Virus record (IMG/VR): IMGVR_UViG_3300019776_000568
Location: 1-27,714 of that record
Origin: a virus
Length of the DNA stretch: 27,714 bases
Reading direction: 5' to 3' (one strand)
Below, one piece after another: positions 12,362 through 20,927 of this stretch. Under the pieces are notes generated by a model. That model was not told the origin of the DNA and did not search any database. It saw nothing but the letters and a program-made list of their open reading frames with translations. Both the position numbers and the translations under genes were made by a program. Positions within the stretch are counted from its first letter, which is position 1, and every line of letters begins with the position of its first letter.

Positions 12362-15300
12362 TTAGACCTCTTCGAATAGGAACATGATCGGCGTGGTGGT
12401 AGAAGGGATGTTCGAGCCATCCGTCGACTTGATCGTGCAGTAGGCGGACGTAGACGTAGACGAGCCGCTTCCTCGATTGTAGACCACGACATAGGTCGGA
12501 TCGATTGAGGAAAGAATCCCCATATCTGGCTTTGTTGAAAAGCCCATGTTTGTCAGGTCTATCGTGAAGCTCTCCGATGTAGCGCCGCCGCTCAGGGTCA
12601 CGTTAGCGTAGCCGGAATAACGAGTGAGCACGGATGGTGTGCTGCTGCCGCTTCCGACCTTGATCGAAGTGACCGACGCCGCGCTTGAGTTCTGCGTCGC
12701 AAGCGAGCCAAGCCCGAGGTTGGTCCGCGCCGAACTTGCGCTGGTAAGGTCGGAAAGGTTGCTGGCCTTCAGCGCCGCGCCCGCGATGCGGGTGTCGTCG
12801 CCCGCCATGACGGTGCCAGAAGCCGTGCCTACATCGAGGAACGCGGCGCCTCCACCCGTCACCGTTGCCACCGATGTGATATTTGTCCCCGACGAAATCG
12901 CAGTCCACCCACTTGCATCCGCCGCGCTCGTGGTGGTCGAGTAGACCCCGCTCGCGTTGATCGTTCGCGCAAAAACGAAACCACCTGTGAGTGATGCCGA
13001 CAGGAACGGAATATTGAAGACCTGCGCCGGAGCAGCCGGGAACCTCACCAGCGTGGCCGCTGATCCCGGTGGTGACCATGTGTAGGTCACGCTTGTCTCG
13101 CTGTTGGTGGAGACGGCCTTGATCTCGATGGCCACCAAGTCCTGATCCGATGGCGCGGTGAAGCGGGCGATGGCGCCGTAGGCCACAGCGGCGCCAATCT
13201 TGTGAACACCGAGCGCGGTGGGCGCCACTAGCGACGTGCTGCTGATCGCCGAGGTCGCGGCGCTCTTATTCGGCGCGGTCATCGGGGAACTCGTCGCGGT
13301 CGTAATTGCGGACGGGATGGCGAACGCGCTGAACGCGATCACGGCGATGTCGTAGGCGATGCCGGGGATGAGGTCGTCGATTCTCACGGTTTGTGCTCCT
13401 GTGTTGGTTATCTGCGCCGCGATCAGCCAATCGCCGCCGCCGCCGTTCTTTTTGTATAGGACATTCTGGTACTTCGCGAGGGCTGGAAGTGCCGGCACGC
13501 TGATGCTGATATAGGCGAACACCGTTCCGTCGCCGGATGAATAGGTACCCGAGGCTGAATACGTTGATGCGGATGGTGTGGTGGGCGCGGTCGCATCCGT
13601 AGACGATGCCGCGACCGCGGATGGTGTGGCATTAACCGCCGATGACTTCCCAGACTCGTTCTCACTGCGGTCGAACGCCGTGACCCAGTAGTAGTATGTC
13701 GTGCCTAGTGTCACCTCCACATCCACGAACCGGCTGGCCCGCGTTTCCGCGATCTTGGTCGCAGTAGTGCTATTGTTTACCGTGTTACGATAGATGCCGT
13801 ACTCGGAAAAGTCGGCCTCGGTGTTGTCGCTCCAGTCCAGCGACACGCTCTTACCTGTGCCCTCGGCGGGAGCGAGTCCAGTCGGCGTGGATGGTCCGGT
13901 ACTGTCACTCGGAGCGGTGAATGGCGAACTCGTCGCCGTAACGATGCCAGATCCGTAGCCGTAGGCCGAGAAGGCTTGGCACGCGACCTCGTAGCTGATG
14001 CCGGGCGATAGGTCGTCGATGCGGGTCGTGCTTCCGCCCGTGCTTCTCTGGTCGGCCAGGAGCCAGCCCGTGCTTCCATTCCTACGGTACAGCACATTCA
14101 GCACGACGCCACCCGTGGGCATCGCTGGCACGTTGATGGTTAGGTAGGACCGTGTGCTTCCATCCGTCGCCTGATAGGTGCCTTCGGTGCTTTTCGTTGC
14201 CGCGTCTGGGTCAGTCGGCGCCGTGGTGTCGATGCCTGCGGGAGTGCTACCTGTCGTGGCCGTCTGATAGGCAGTCTGCGCGCTCTCGTTCTCCGAGAAG
14301 TCCACCGCCGATACCTTGTAGTAGTATGGCGTGGAGTAAGAAACGTCCACGTCAACGAAGCGGTTGGCCGAAACCTCGGCGACGAGTGAGTAGGTGCCAC
14401 CGACCGTGGCGCTCCGGTAGACGCGGTACTCGGCGAGGTCGCTTTCGCCATTCGCGGTCCACGCGAGCGAGATGCTCTTGCCCGTGCCGGCCGTGGCCGC
14501 GAGGCCCGTAGGTGTCGAGGGTGCGGTCGTGTCGCCTCCGACCGTAAGCGAAGCGGTCGCAGAATAGGAACCGCGGACGCCGCTTGAATTGATGCAGCGG
14601 AGCCGCACGTCGTAGATTTCGCCGATGACGACTCCGGTGATGGTGTCGCTGAGCAGATCGCCGCGGACCCGCCCCCATTCCATCCATGCGGAATCGGCCT
14701 GAACCTTGAACTCGACCGAGATGAATCCGCCTTGCTCGACGTAGATGTTGTTCGGTGTCGTCCAGGTCACCGTGAACCGAGGCATCACGGTGCCGTCCGA
14801 TTGGACCGTTGTCGTGCTGGTGAGCGTCGGCGTGCTCGGCGTCGGAACCGTGAACGGGTCGGGCAGGTTCGAGTTGGGCGCGAGGTCGATGGTCGTCTCC
14901 TCGCCATCGGCCCAGTCCCAGACGCCGGATGCCGTTTCGCGCAGGTTCAAGACTACACCGAGCGTTTCGCCAGTCTGCTTAAACTCCCAGTCAACGACCT
15001 CGAAATACTTACTCGACCAGCCAAGGCGCGAACGCGTTACCGCAATCACATCGCCCGGCATACACTGCATCGCCTTGAGCATGTAGGTGCCGGTGCATGT
15101 GATCTGCTGCCGACCGCGCTCTAGCTCGATCTTGGCGAGCCGCTGCGCCATAGCGGGCGAGGTCGTGAAGTTGTATTGCACGTCCCGCCAGAGCCGCAAC
15201 CCGCCGTCGTCGGCCATGTACGTGTCGTTCTTGATAGCTGGGAAATCGGCCGGCGCCCAGTCGTTAGCAGGAGAGATAAATACTCCCTTCACGCCGTTAA

Positions 15301-16513
15301 ATGTGTCCTGCCGGGACTGGCGCGGCTGAACCGAGAATGAACCAGAAAGGTCGCCATCAGTAAGCGTGAGCGCAGGCGTGCGCCATGCACCCGCGCGCAC
15401 TGTCCACTTGCCGCCAGTATCCACAATATGTCCAGCCATCGCACCGGCGAGGTCTTGCAAAATGTCCGCGGGCCGCTGGTCTGATGTGATAGTTCCGTTG
15501 CACGAGTAACGTGCCTCTGTGTCTCCGATAGTCAGAGCCACGGCTGCGTTAGTTGCCGTCGGGTCTTGGTCCACCGTGAAGAATGTCCCGCTCGTATCGA
15601 CCGAGACGACGACGGTGCCGGTCGGAATACCGGTGCCTGCGACCTTATAGCCCGGCAGAATGCCGGTGCAGGACGCGCAGCCGATGTGCCGGTTGCCCGA
15701 GACCATGTTGCCTGTCTTCGAGAGCGTGGCATCGAGGCCGACCGCTTCGTCGCAGATGTTCGCGGCTTCGATCAGATCAGCCTCGACGATGCGCGCGTAG
15801 GCGATGCCCTTGCCGAAGGTCGCGTCGGTGAGGTAGTCCGCGACGCAAAGCGCGACGTTCTCCGACCATGCGGTCGTCGTGGTACGCGGGTCGTAGACCT
15901 TCTTGCCGCGGACGATGGCCGAGATCGTCGGCAGACCATTCGGGAACAGGTCGGGCGACCAGAGCAGTTTGATCGCGAGGTAGGCGCAGCCGCTCAGCTT
16001 GTGGTCGGTGGTCCACAGCCCGCCGCACTCCGCGACGAGATCGGCATCCGCGGTCGCGCCCGCGTCGCCGCGGTGCTTGTTGATAAGCGCGACCGTCGCA
16101 TATTTGCCGGTCGGTACGTTGCTGCCGTTCAACTCTACAAGCTCGTCATTGAAGTAGATGTCAGTGATCGCGTCGACCTCGTGGCCGGCGAGCACGACAA
16201 CGAGGTGCAGGTACTGGTTCTTCGCGCCCGTCGTGTGCAGAAATACAATGGTGCCAGAGACCCGGCACCGACCGTAGATCAGGCGCCGCGCGGCGAGCGG
16301 ATCGCGCACCATGACCGCGCGGCCTTGATCGAGGCTCGCGTTGTTCATGGCGCGGCGCAGCTTAGCGTTCTGTGATGATGAATAGGCGATTGATCCACCA
16401 ATGAAGGCGGCATATCCAATCACGTTCGCGTAATAGATTAGATACGCGCCCGCCTGCACCATGTATAAACTTGCGCCGATCTCTGCTACGGCTGCGGCAA
16501 TTACCATCGGCAT
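12362..16513 (-). CDS. Tail tip / host-specificity protein J-like, with fibre-type C-terminus
   Basis: Protein of 1383 residues. The start has the hydrophobic stretch typical of such proteins (about 1-45). Then comes the tail-tip core (about 60-530) with LAGHEVDAITDIYFND, LSGCAYLAIKL and QDTFNGVKGVFISP. A fibronectin-III-like region follows from about 560, with a duplicated two-domain block. A fibre motif (ASNLSDLTSASSARTNLGLG) precedes a beta-rich C-terminal domain. The core is interrupted at about 266-333 by a Gly/Val-rich module with YKVAGTGIPTGTVVVSVD. The ATG at 16513 is one base after the upstream stop, with GGAGGATC before it. It should form the tail tip that contacts the host. Confidence 0.88.
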   Translation of the reverse strand: MPMVIAAAVAEIGASLYMVQAGAYLIYYANVIGYAAFIGGSIAYSSSQNAKLRRAMNNASLDQGRAVMVRDPLAARRLIYGRCRVSGTIVFLHTTGAKNQYLHLVVVLAGHEVDAITDIYFNDELVELNGSNVPTGKYATVALINKHRGDAGATADADLVAECGGLWTTDHKLSGCAYLAIKLLWSPDLFPNGLPTISAIVRGKKVYDPRTTTTAWSENVALCVADYLTDATFGKGIAYARIVEADLIEAANICDEAVGLDATLSKTGNMVSGNRHIGCASCTGILPGYKVAGTGIPTGTVVVSVDTSGTFFTVDQDPTATNAAVALTIGDTEARYSCNGTITSDQRPADILQDLAGAMAGHIVDTGGKWTVRAGAWRTPALTLTDGDLSGSFSVQPRQSRQDTFNGVKGVFISPANDWAPADFPAIKNDTYMADDGGLRLWRDVQYNFTTSPAMAQRLAKIELERGRQQITCTGTYMLKAMQCMPGDVIAVTRSRLGWSSKYFEVVDWEFKQTGETLGVVLNLRETASGVWDWADGEETTIDLAPNSNLPDPFTVPTPSTPTLTSTTTVQSDGTVMPRFTVTWTTPNNIYVEQGGFISVEFKVQADSAWMEWGRVRGDLLSDTITGVVIGEIYDVRLRCINSSGVRGSYSATASLTVGGDTTAPSTPTGLAATAGTGKSISLAWTANGESDLAEYRVYRSATVGGTYSLVAEVSANRFVDVDVSYSTPYYYKVSAVDFSENESAQTAYQTATTGSTPAGIDTTAPTDPDAATKSTEGTYQATDGSTRSYLTINVPAMPTGGVVLNVLYRRNGSTGWLLADQRSTGGSTTRIDDLSPGISYEVACQAFSAYGYGSGIVTATSSPFTAPSDSTGPSTPTGLAPAEGTGKSVSLDWSDNTEADFSEYGIYRNTVNNSTTATKIAETRASRFVDVEVTLGTTYYYWVTAFDRSENESGKSSAVNATPSAVAASSTDATAPTTPSASTYSASGTYSSGDGTVFAYISISVPALPALAKYQNVLYKKNGGGGDWLIAAQITNTGAQTVRIDDLIPGIAYDIAVIAFSAFAIPSAITTATSSPMTAPNKSAATSAISSTSLVAPTALGVHKIGAAVAYGAIARFTAPSDQDLVAIEIKAVSTNSETSVTYTWSPPGSAATLVRFPAAPAQVFNIPFLSASLTGGFVFARTINASGVYSTTTSAADASGWTAISSGTNITSVATVTGGGAAFLDVGTASGTVMAGDDTRIAGAALKASNLSDLTSASSARTNLGLGSLATQNSSAASVTSIKVGSGSSTPSVLTRYSGYANVTLSGGATSESFTIDLTNMGFSTKPDMGILSSIDPTYVVVYNRGSGSSTSTSAYCTIKSTDGSNIPSTTTPIMFLFEEV

Positions 16514-16514
16514 G

Positions 16515-16922
16515 TTAATTGATCCTCCAGGCTCGGGCGCAGTCGCCCATTTTGACGGTGACGTTTCCGGCGAAGATTGCCTTGGCACCTATGCAAACCC
16601 CAAGTGCCAGCCCGTTATCAGTCATTGCCGAAACAAGGTCTCCGCGCTGCGCCAACTTCGGCGAAACCTCGTTCCACCCGCGCTCCATACACGCGCATTC
16701 AGCGATGCACTCGATTCCACCAGCCTCCCTGAGCACGCGGGCCGCGCTCAATGCCGACGTGACCTTGCTACGATACGGAGCAGCAACGTCTTCACCTGTA
16801 AGAATCGCGATCCAATCGCACGCGAAGAACGCGCAGTTATTCGTTTCCCAGTCGAACGGCTGTGGATGTTTTTCATCTAGGAAAAGCGCGAGTGCTTCCG
16901 GCCAGTTGCTTTTGCGTTTCAT
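16515..16922 (-). CDS. DUF6950-like tail assembly protein
   Basis: Protein of 135 residues matching the DUF6950 pattern: PFDWETNNCAFFACDWIAIL, then VLREAGGIECIAE, RGWNEV, AQRGDLVSAM, GLALGVCIGAKAIFAGN and a final W-x-I. The Cys in NNCAF and a later RGD-V region recall NlpC/P60-like proteins that sit before the tip protein in siphophages and may cut peptidoglycan, but a complete Cys-His pair is not clear to me. Starts with an ATGA overlap and stops one base before the J-like ATG. Confidence 0.8.
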   Translation of the reverse strand: MKRKSNWPEALALFLDEKHPQPFDWETNNCAFFACDWIAILTGEDVAAPYRSKVTSALSAARVLREAGGIECIAECACMERGWNEVSPKLAQRGDLVSAMTDNGLALGVCIGAKAIFAGNVTVKMGDCARAWRIN

Positions 16923-17533
16923 TCGGAGCCGTCGTTTGTATCGGTTGATGTGCCACCAGCGGATACTGCCGCCGCGCTCGGCCCGCCCCAGTTGAGCGGC
17001 TTGTCAGCGAGGCCCGCGACGTACTCGAAGCCGCGGTCGGTTGGATAGTCTATGATCTGATCCTCGTGCGTGTAACGCCTCCCGCGCGGGCGTGTGTCGA
17101 TCAGCTCCTTTTCGAGTTGGACAGAGATCGTGCACGTATCGCCATTGTCCTCGATAGGGCACACGTCGATCACGCCGTCAAAGAGCAGGTATGGATCAAT
17201 CGTAAACGCACCCGACGAGTTGATTTCGCCAAACCAAATCTTGCCGGACTGCCCCTGGGAATCGTTGGCAAGTGCGAGCGAGATGTTCGCGGACGGGATG
17301 CCCGAGAGCGACAGCGTGACGCCGTTGGCAGCGCCATCGCGCGACTCCTTGATAGCGGAGATCCCGCCGAGGTGTCCGGTGCCAGTCCATGTGTGACCGT
17401 CCCACGATAAATCGCGGTATCCGTTCCACGCATAGACGGTGCCAGTCGGCCACGCCAACCGCACGAGGATCACGGGGTGCAGTGACGGCCCCTCTAGCGC
17501 GGTGCCGAGGCCGGTAGGTAGTCCGCGGCTCAT
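16919..17533 (-). CDS. Tail protein (DUF2163/tail-hub-like)
   Basis: Protein of 204 residues. The pattern LVRLAWPTGTVYAWNGYRDL, TWTGTGHLGGIS, ANGVTLSLSGIP, IDPYLLFDGVIDV and RYTHEDQIIDYPTDRGFEYV is that of minor tail or baseplate-hub proteins encoded between the tape measure and tip protein. The ATG at 17533 overlaps the upstream TGA as ATGA. It ends in a Ser/Gly/Thr-rich tail. It probably builds the distal tail ring together with its neighbours. Confidence 0.82.
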   Translation of the reverse strand: MSRGLPTGLGTALEGPSLHPVILVRLAWPTGTVYAWNGYRDLSWDGHTWTGTGHLGGISAIKESRDGAANGVTLSLSGIPSANISLALANDSQGQSGKIWFGEINSSGAFTIDPYLLFDGVIDVCPIEDNGDTCTISVQLEKELIDTRPRGRRYTHEDQIIDYPTDRGFEYVAGLADKPLNWGGPSAAAVSAGGTSTDTNDGSE

Positions 17534-18153
17534 ACAAGTACCTCCCGCGCGGAAAAGCTCAGCCCGTAGAGCTTGACCACATCCACGCTCCATCCGTCGG
17601 AGTTGCCGGCGAGGGCGAACAAGCCCTTCGCGGCGTTCACGGTCAGCGCCGCATTGTCCGCAGGTGACGAGCGCAGCGCCGGCCAGAGCGTGAGCGTCGC
17701 CTGCCCGCTTCCGTTCGAGTTGGCGTCGGCCATGACCTTGTGGAGCCGTGCCGTGCTACCCGTGCCGAGCTGCACCCAGTCGCCCGCCTTCATGATCCCG
17801 GTCTGGCTGATCGTCCAGCCGTCGGTGACGAGATCGTAGCCGGTCTGACTGCCGCCGTTGACCAGCGGCGTGCCCGTGCCTACTCCCCGCGGGGTGGTCC
17901 GCACCGAGTCGCCGAGGTTGAATGTGCCCTCTTGGCCGTTCAGACCGATCAGGAACGCGACCCATGGTTCGGCGGTGGCCGTCTTCATTGGCGGCAGGGT
18001 GATGTCGACCTCCCACCATTGGCCGGGCCAAGCGTAGGTCTGGCGCTGGCCAGTGAATGGCGACGAGGCCACGCCCACGACGGAGCGCGGGCGCCATGTG
18101 ATTGACGAAAAGCCGGGCGTCGTCGGATGCGTGAGCGGGTAAGAGAGTGACAT
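17530..18153 (-). CDS. Distal tail protein, phage family of unknown detail
   Basis: Protein of 207 residues. The start (SLSYPLTHPTTPGFSSITWR) and middle (WWEVDITLPPMKTATAEPWV, GLNGQEGTFNLGD, GIMKAGDWVQLG, LWPALRSSPADNAAL) match a conserved siphophage minor tail protein found just after the tape measure. It is likely a distal tail component. ATG at 18153 lies three bases past the tape-measure stop. No enzymatic motif. Confidence 0.8.
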   Translation of the reverse strand: MSLSYPLTHPTTPGFSSITWRPRSVVGVASSPFTGQRQTYAWPGQWWEVDITLPPMKTATAEPWVAFLIGLNGQEGTFNLGDSVRTTPRGVGTGTPLVNGGSQTGYDLVTDGWTISQTGIMKAGDWVQLGTGSTARLHKVMADANSNGSGQATLTLWPALRSSPADNAALTVNAAKGLFALAGNSDGWSVDVVKLYGLSFSAREVLV

Positions 18154-18156
18154 GGT

Positions 18157-19572
18157 TTAGGCTCCTTGAAGTGCGCGACCCATGCCGCCGCCGCGACGCA
18201 TGGCGCTGACGTTGGCCGAGAGTGCGCGGCGCTCGACTACGCCGGGACCGGCGAGTGCAAACATAGCGGACTGCAACCGCTGCACGACGCTCTCGTCGGT
18301 ACCGCGGGCGTCGATCTGGTAGATGTTGCTCGACGACGAACGGGACGACAGCGCGTGGTTCGGCACGATGGTGCCGTTGCTGGACGGCACGAACAGTTCG
18401 GGACCGCGTTCGCCTACGATATACGGGGAACTGCCCGAGACCGGGCCGCCGTCGGCGCGGAAGAGATTCCAGTCGGCGAACGTCGAGGAGAGACTATCCG
18501 CAAGCGGCTTCGTGACGGTCTGGCGGATGAAGAGCCGCATCACATCCTGCGCCAGTCCCTGCAGTACGTCGCTGAGTTTATTGCCGCTCACGATGGCATC
18601 CTCGAAAGCCGATGCGAACGTCATCCCGAGTTCCTCGGCGGCGTGGGACGCCTCCTCGGCGTACTTAGCCATATCGGTGAGGTCGTCGTTCTCTATGCTG
18701 ACGCCGCTCTTGTTGTTCTTCAACAGGCCGGATTTCTCCCATGCCTTCTGGCGCGCCTCGATTGCTTCAAGCTCGGTGATCTTCTGCGCCTGAAGGAGTA
18801 GGTTGATCTTCTCGATCTCCTTCGATGCCTCAGCCCACGGATCGGCGGCATCCTTGGTCTTCTCGATCAGTGATGTCATCTCCTCCTCGCCCTTCGCTAC
18901 TTGATCGCGGACCCGTGCGTAGCCCTTCTCCAGATCGGCGTAGAGCTTCTTCTCGCTGTCTAGCTTTTGGACCTTCGCATCTAGTGCGGCAGTTACCGCA
19001 TCGTCCCGAACTACCTTGTTGTACTTCTCAACCTCCACCGCGAGTCGCTTGTACTCCGCATCCAGCGCGGCGACGCTCTCGGTATCGACAAGCGTTCGCG
19101 AGCGCAGGATGGGCTTGTAGGAGCCATCCATCCCGGTCTCCGTAATCACCTTGCCGCGGCGTGCGGTTTCTAGCTCGCGGCCAGCCCGCTCAAACGCCGC
19201 CCTGGCAGCCGCCTCCTGCTGTGCCGGAGACTGCCGCAGCGCGATGATCTGCTTGGTGTACTCCAGTTGCTTAGCGGTGCTCTCTTCGATGGCCTTGGCC
19301 TGCTCGGCCTCGCGCTTGAAAATCTCCACCAACTGATCCGCGGCGAGTCGAGCCACCTCGAAGCCACCACCGATACCGAGTCCCTTCATCAAGTCCCGCC
19401 CGATGTCTCCCGCGGAGAACTTCTTTTTGATCTTCTTCTGAAGGGAATCTAGTTCCGAATCGATGCCCGTCGCCGACTTCTTCGTCGCGGCATTCGCCCG
19501 CTCGAACTCGGCGATGAACTGCTTAGCGTCGGCGATCAGCTTGGCATTAACCGCAGTGATTGAAGTGCTCAT
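18157..19572 (-). CDS. Tape measure protein
   Basis: Protein of 471 residues. It has long charged helical regions (for example 60-250, with coiled-coil character), a hydrophobic patch GLGIGGGF, and the typical C-terminal stretch ADGGPVSGSSPYIVGERGPE that ends many tape measures. It sets tail length; by the usual 1.5 angstrom per residue it would give a tail near 70 nm. It is located after the tail tube and chaperone genes. Shorter than most tape measures but of consistent order. Confidence 0.85.
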   Translation of the reverse strand: MSTSITAVNAKLIADAKQFIAEFERANAATKKSATGIDSELDSLQKKIKKKFSAGDIGRDLMKGLGIGGGFEVARLAADQLVEIFKREAEQAKAIEESTAKQLEYTKQIIALRQSPAQQEAAARAAFERAGRELETARRGKVITETGMDGSYKPILRSRTLVDTESVAALDAEYKRLAVEVEKYNKVVRDDAVTAALDAKVQKLDSEKKLYADLEKGYARVRDQVAKGEEEMTSLIEKTKDAADPWAEASKEIEKINLLLQAQKITELEAIEARQKAWEKSGLLKNNKSGVSIENDDLTDMAKYAEEASHAAEELGMTFASAFEDAIVSGNKLSDVLQGLAQDVMRLFIRQTVTKPLADSLSSTFADWNLFRADGGPVSGSSPYIVGERGPELFVPSSNGTIVPNHALSSRSSSSNIYQIDARGTDESVVQRLQSAMFALAGPGVVERRALSANVSAMRRGGGMGRALQGA

Positions 19573-19573
19573 G

Positions 19574-20140
19574 TTATGTTGCGCCTACGGATGACTTGAT
19601 TTTTGCGACCGCTTTCTCGATTCCACGCGTCATGCCCACATCAAACGCGGTTGCCATTTCAGTTCGTGCCATGACAACCGCCGGCCGCACGAACGGGATT
19701 GGCGGCACCCATGACTTCTTCGCGAGCTTGGCCGTGCCCTTCCGCAGCGTGGTGCCCTTGCGCGGAACGACCGCGTGATGACCGAACTCGATCAGATGGG
19801 CGTAGTGGGCCGGGCGGTCGGCGCCTTCTGTGATTAGTTTACCCTTCGCGATCTTCTGCCCTGAGATGTAGTAGTTCCGATTAGGCCCAACAATGGCGAC
19901 CGCTGTTCCCGTTTCCCGGTAGACCTTGATCTTGTGGTCAATGCTATCGCGCAGTGCGCCCGTTCTCTCGCTGCGTCTTGCATACCGCTTCTGCCACAGC
20001 TTGAGCGGTTGCGCCGCGTCCTTGACCGCGGAGGCGAGCGCAACCGCCCGAACCTCCTTCGGTAACTCCATCAGCAGCGCGTTCAATTCGCCCATGCCGG
20101 TGATGTGCCGGTAGGCGGAGTTGCCACCCGCGGCGCTCAT
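19574..20140 (-). CDS. HK97 gp10-like tail completion protein
   Basis: Protein of 188 residues. The start, GMGELNALLMELPKEVRAVA, and the following KRYARRSERTGALRDSI, AHLIEFG and IPFVRPAV segments are hallmarks of the HK97 gp10 family, which joins tail to head. In most siphophages this gene precedes the tail tube gene; here it lies between the chaperone and the tape measure, next to a polymerase-X-like gene. ATG at 20140; ends one base before the tape-measure start. Confidence 0.85.
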   Translation of the reverse strand: MSAAGGNSAYRHITGMGELNALLMELPKEVRAVALASAVKDAAQPLKLWQKRYARRSERTGALRDSIDHKIKVYRETGTAVAIVGPNRNYYISGQKIAKGKLITEGADRPAHYAHLIEFGHHAVVPRKGTTLRKGTAKLAKKSWVPPIPFVRPAVVMARTEMATAFDVGMTRGIEKAVAKIKSSVGAT

Positions 20141-20158
20141 GACGAGCGCCTCCCGTCG

Positions 20159-20866
20159 TTACTTGCGACGATCCGGCTCGGCGTACTCCAACCCGACGAA
20201 CGCGAAAACATCCGCCTCGGTGCGCATAGTCCGCACTTCGCCGCCCCGCGAGAACCCGTCACCGTAAACATTCCACCGCCACCCCTGACGCAATGCGGCA
20301 GTCGCGATGCGGATGTTAGACTCAGCCGGCCCCGTGCGGCATACGAAGCTGTTCGCCCAGCGTTCCTGCGTGGTTGCGAACAGATCCACCGGGATGCCGC
20401 TCGCGATGTGGCGCACGAACTTGTTTTGCTCCCCGAACGCGCCGCGAATCTCAAGGATGCCAGCTGAGATGAGCCGGTTGATCTCGCACTCGGCGGCACC
20501 GTCGCGACTGACGAAAAGCAACTCCACATCCCCGACCGTTGCCTTGCCTCGGCGGATCGATCCGGCGATTTCGATTTGCACGCAATGCGGCGCAAGCATC
20601 CGAACCAGTTCCTCAGCCACAGCCCGTGCCGCCGCCAACTCAAACCGAGGCTTGGCGCCGGATTGCTTTGGATTGCGCGGCCTTGCGGCAGGCTTACTTG
20701 GTGTCCATCGCGGGGTTCTTGGCGGCTGGGCTTCTCCATCGAAGCCACGCCAGTCCGTGTCTGGATTGTCGCGACATAACCGAGCGAGCGCAGAAAGCTC
20801 GGACTTGAGCTTCTCCACGGTAGCGGGCGGAAGTTCGACGATGATCTCTTGCACGAAGCGAACCAT
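20159..20866 (-). CDS. DNA polymerase X-like nucleotidyltransferase
   Basis: Protein of 235 residues. After a helical, proline-rich first part comes a nucleotidyltransferase domain: AGSIRRGKATVGDVELLFVS (about 101-120) gives the Gly-Ser motif and the D-x-E metal pair; GIPVDLFAT (about 157-165) supplies the third Asp; and GPAESNIRIATAALRQGWRW and a C-terminal helix complete a pol-beta-like palm/thumb. Such phage proteins are usually annotated as polymerase-beta-like or hypothetical. Function here is unknown; no 8-kDa lyase or PHP domain is present. An ATG at 20866 was preferred over a GTG at 20878. It sits inside the tail operon, an unusual position. Confidence 0.8.
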   Translation of the reverse strand: MVRFVQEIIVELPPATVEKLKSELSALARLCRDNPDTDWRGFDGEAQPPRTPRWTPSKPAARPRNPKQSGAKPRFELAAARAVAEELVRMLAPHCVQIEIAGSIRRGKATVGDVELLFVSRDGAAECEINRLISAGILEIRGAFGEQNKFVRHIASGIPVDLFATTQERWANSFVCRTGPAESNIRIATAALRQGWRWNVYGDGFSRGGEVRTMRTEADVFAFVGLEYAEPDRRK

Positions 20867-20927
20867 AACCCAGCACACCCACTTCTCGCAAGTGAGGAAT
20901 CCCGAGGTGATTTTGTAATGGTAGGTT

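Noticed and set aside
15566-16375. A 269-codon plus-strand frame antisense to the tail-tip gene
   Set aside because: Composition is that of an antisense shadow (Arg, Asp, Gly, Val) and it covers the conserved tip core.
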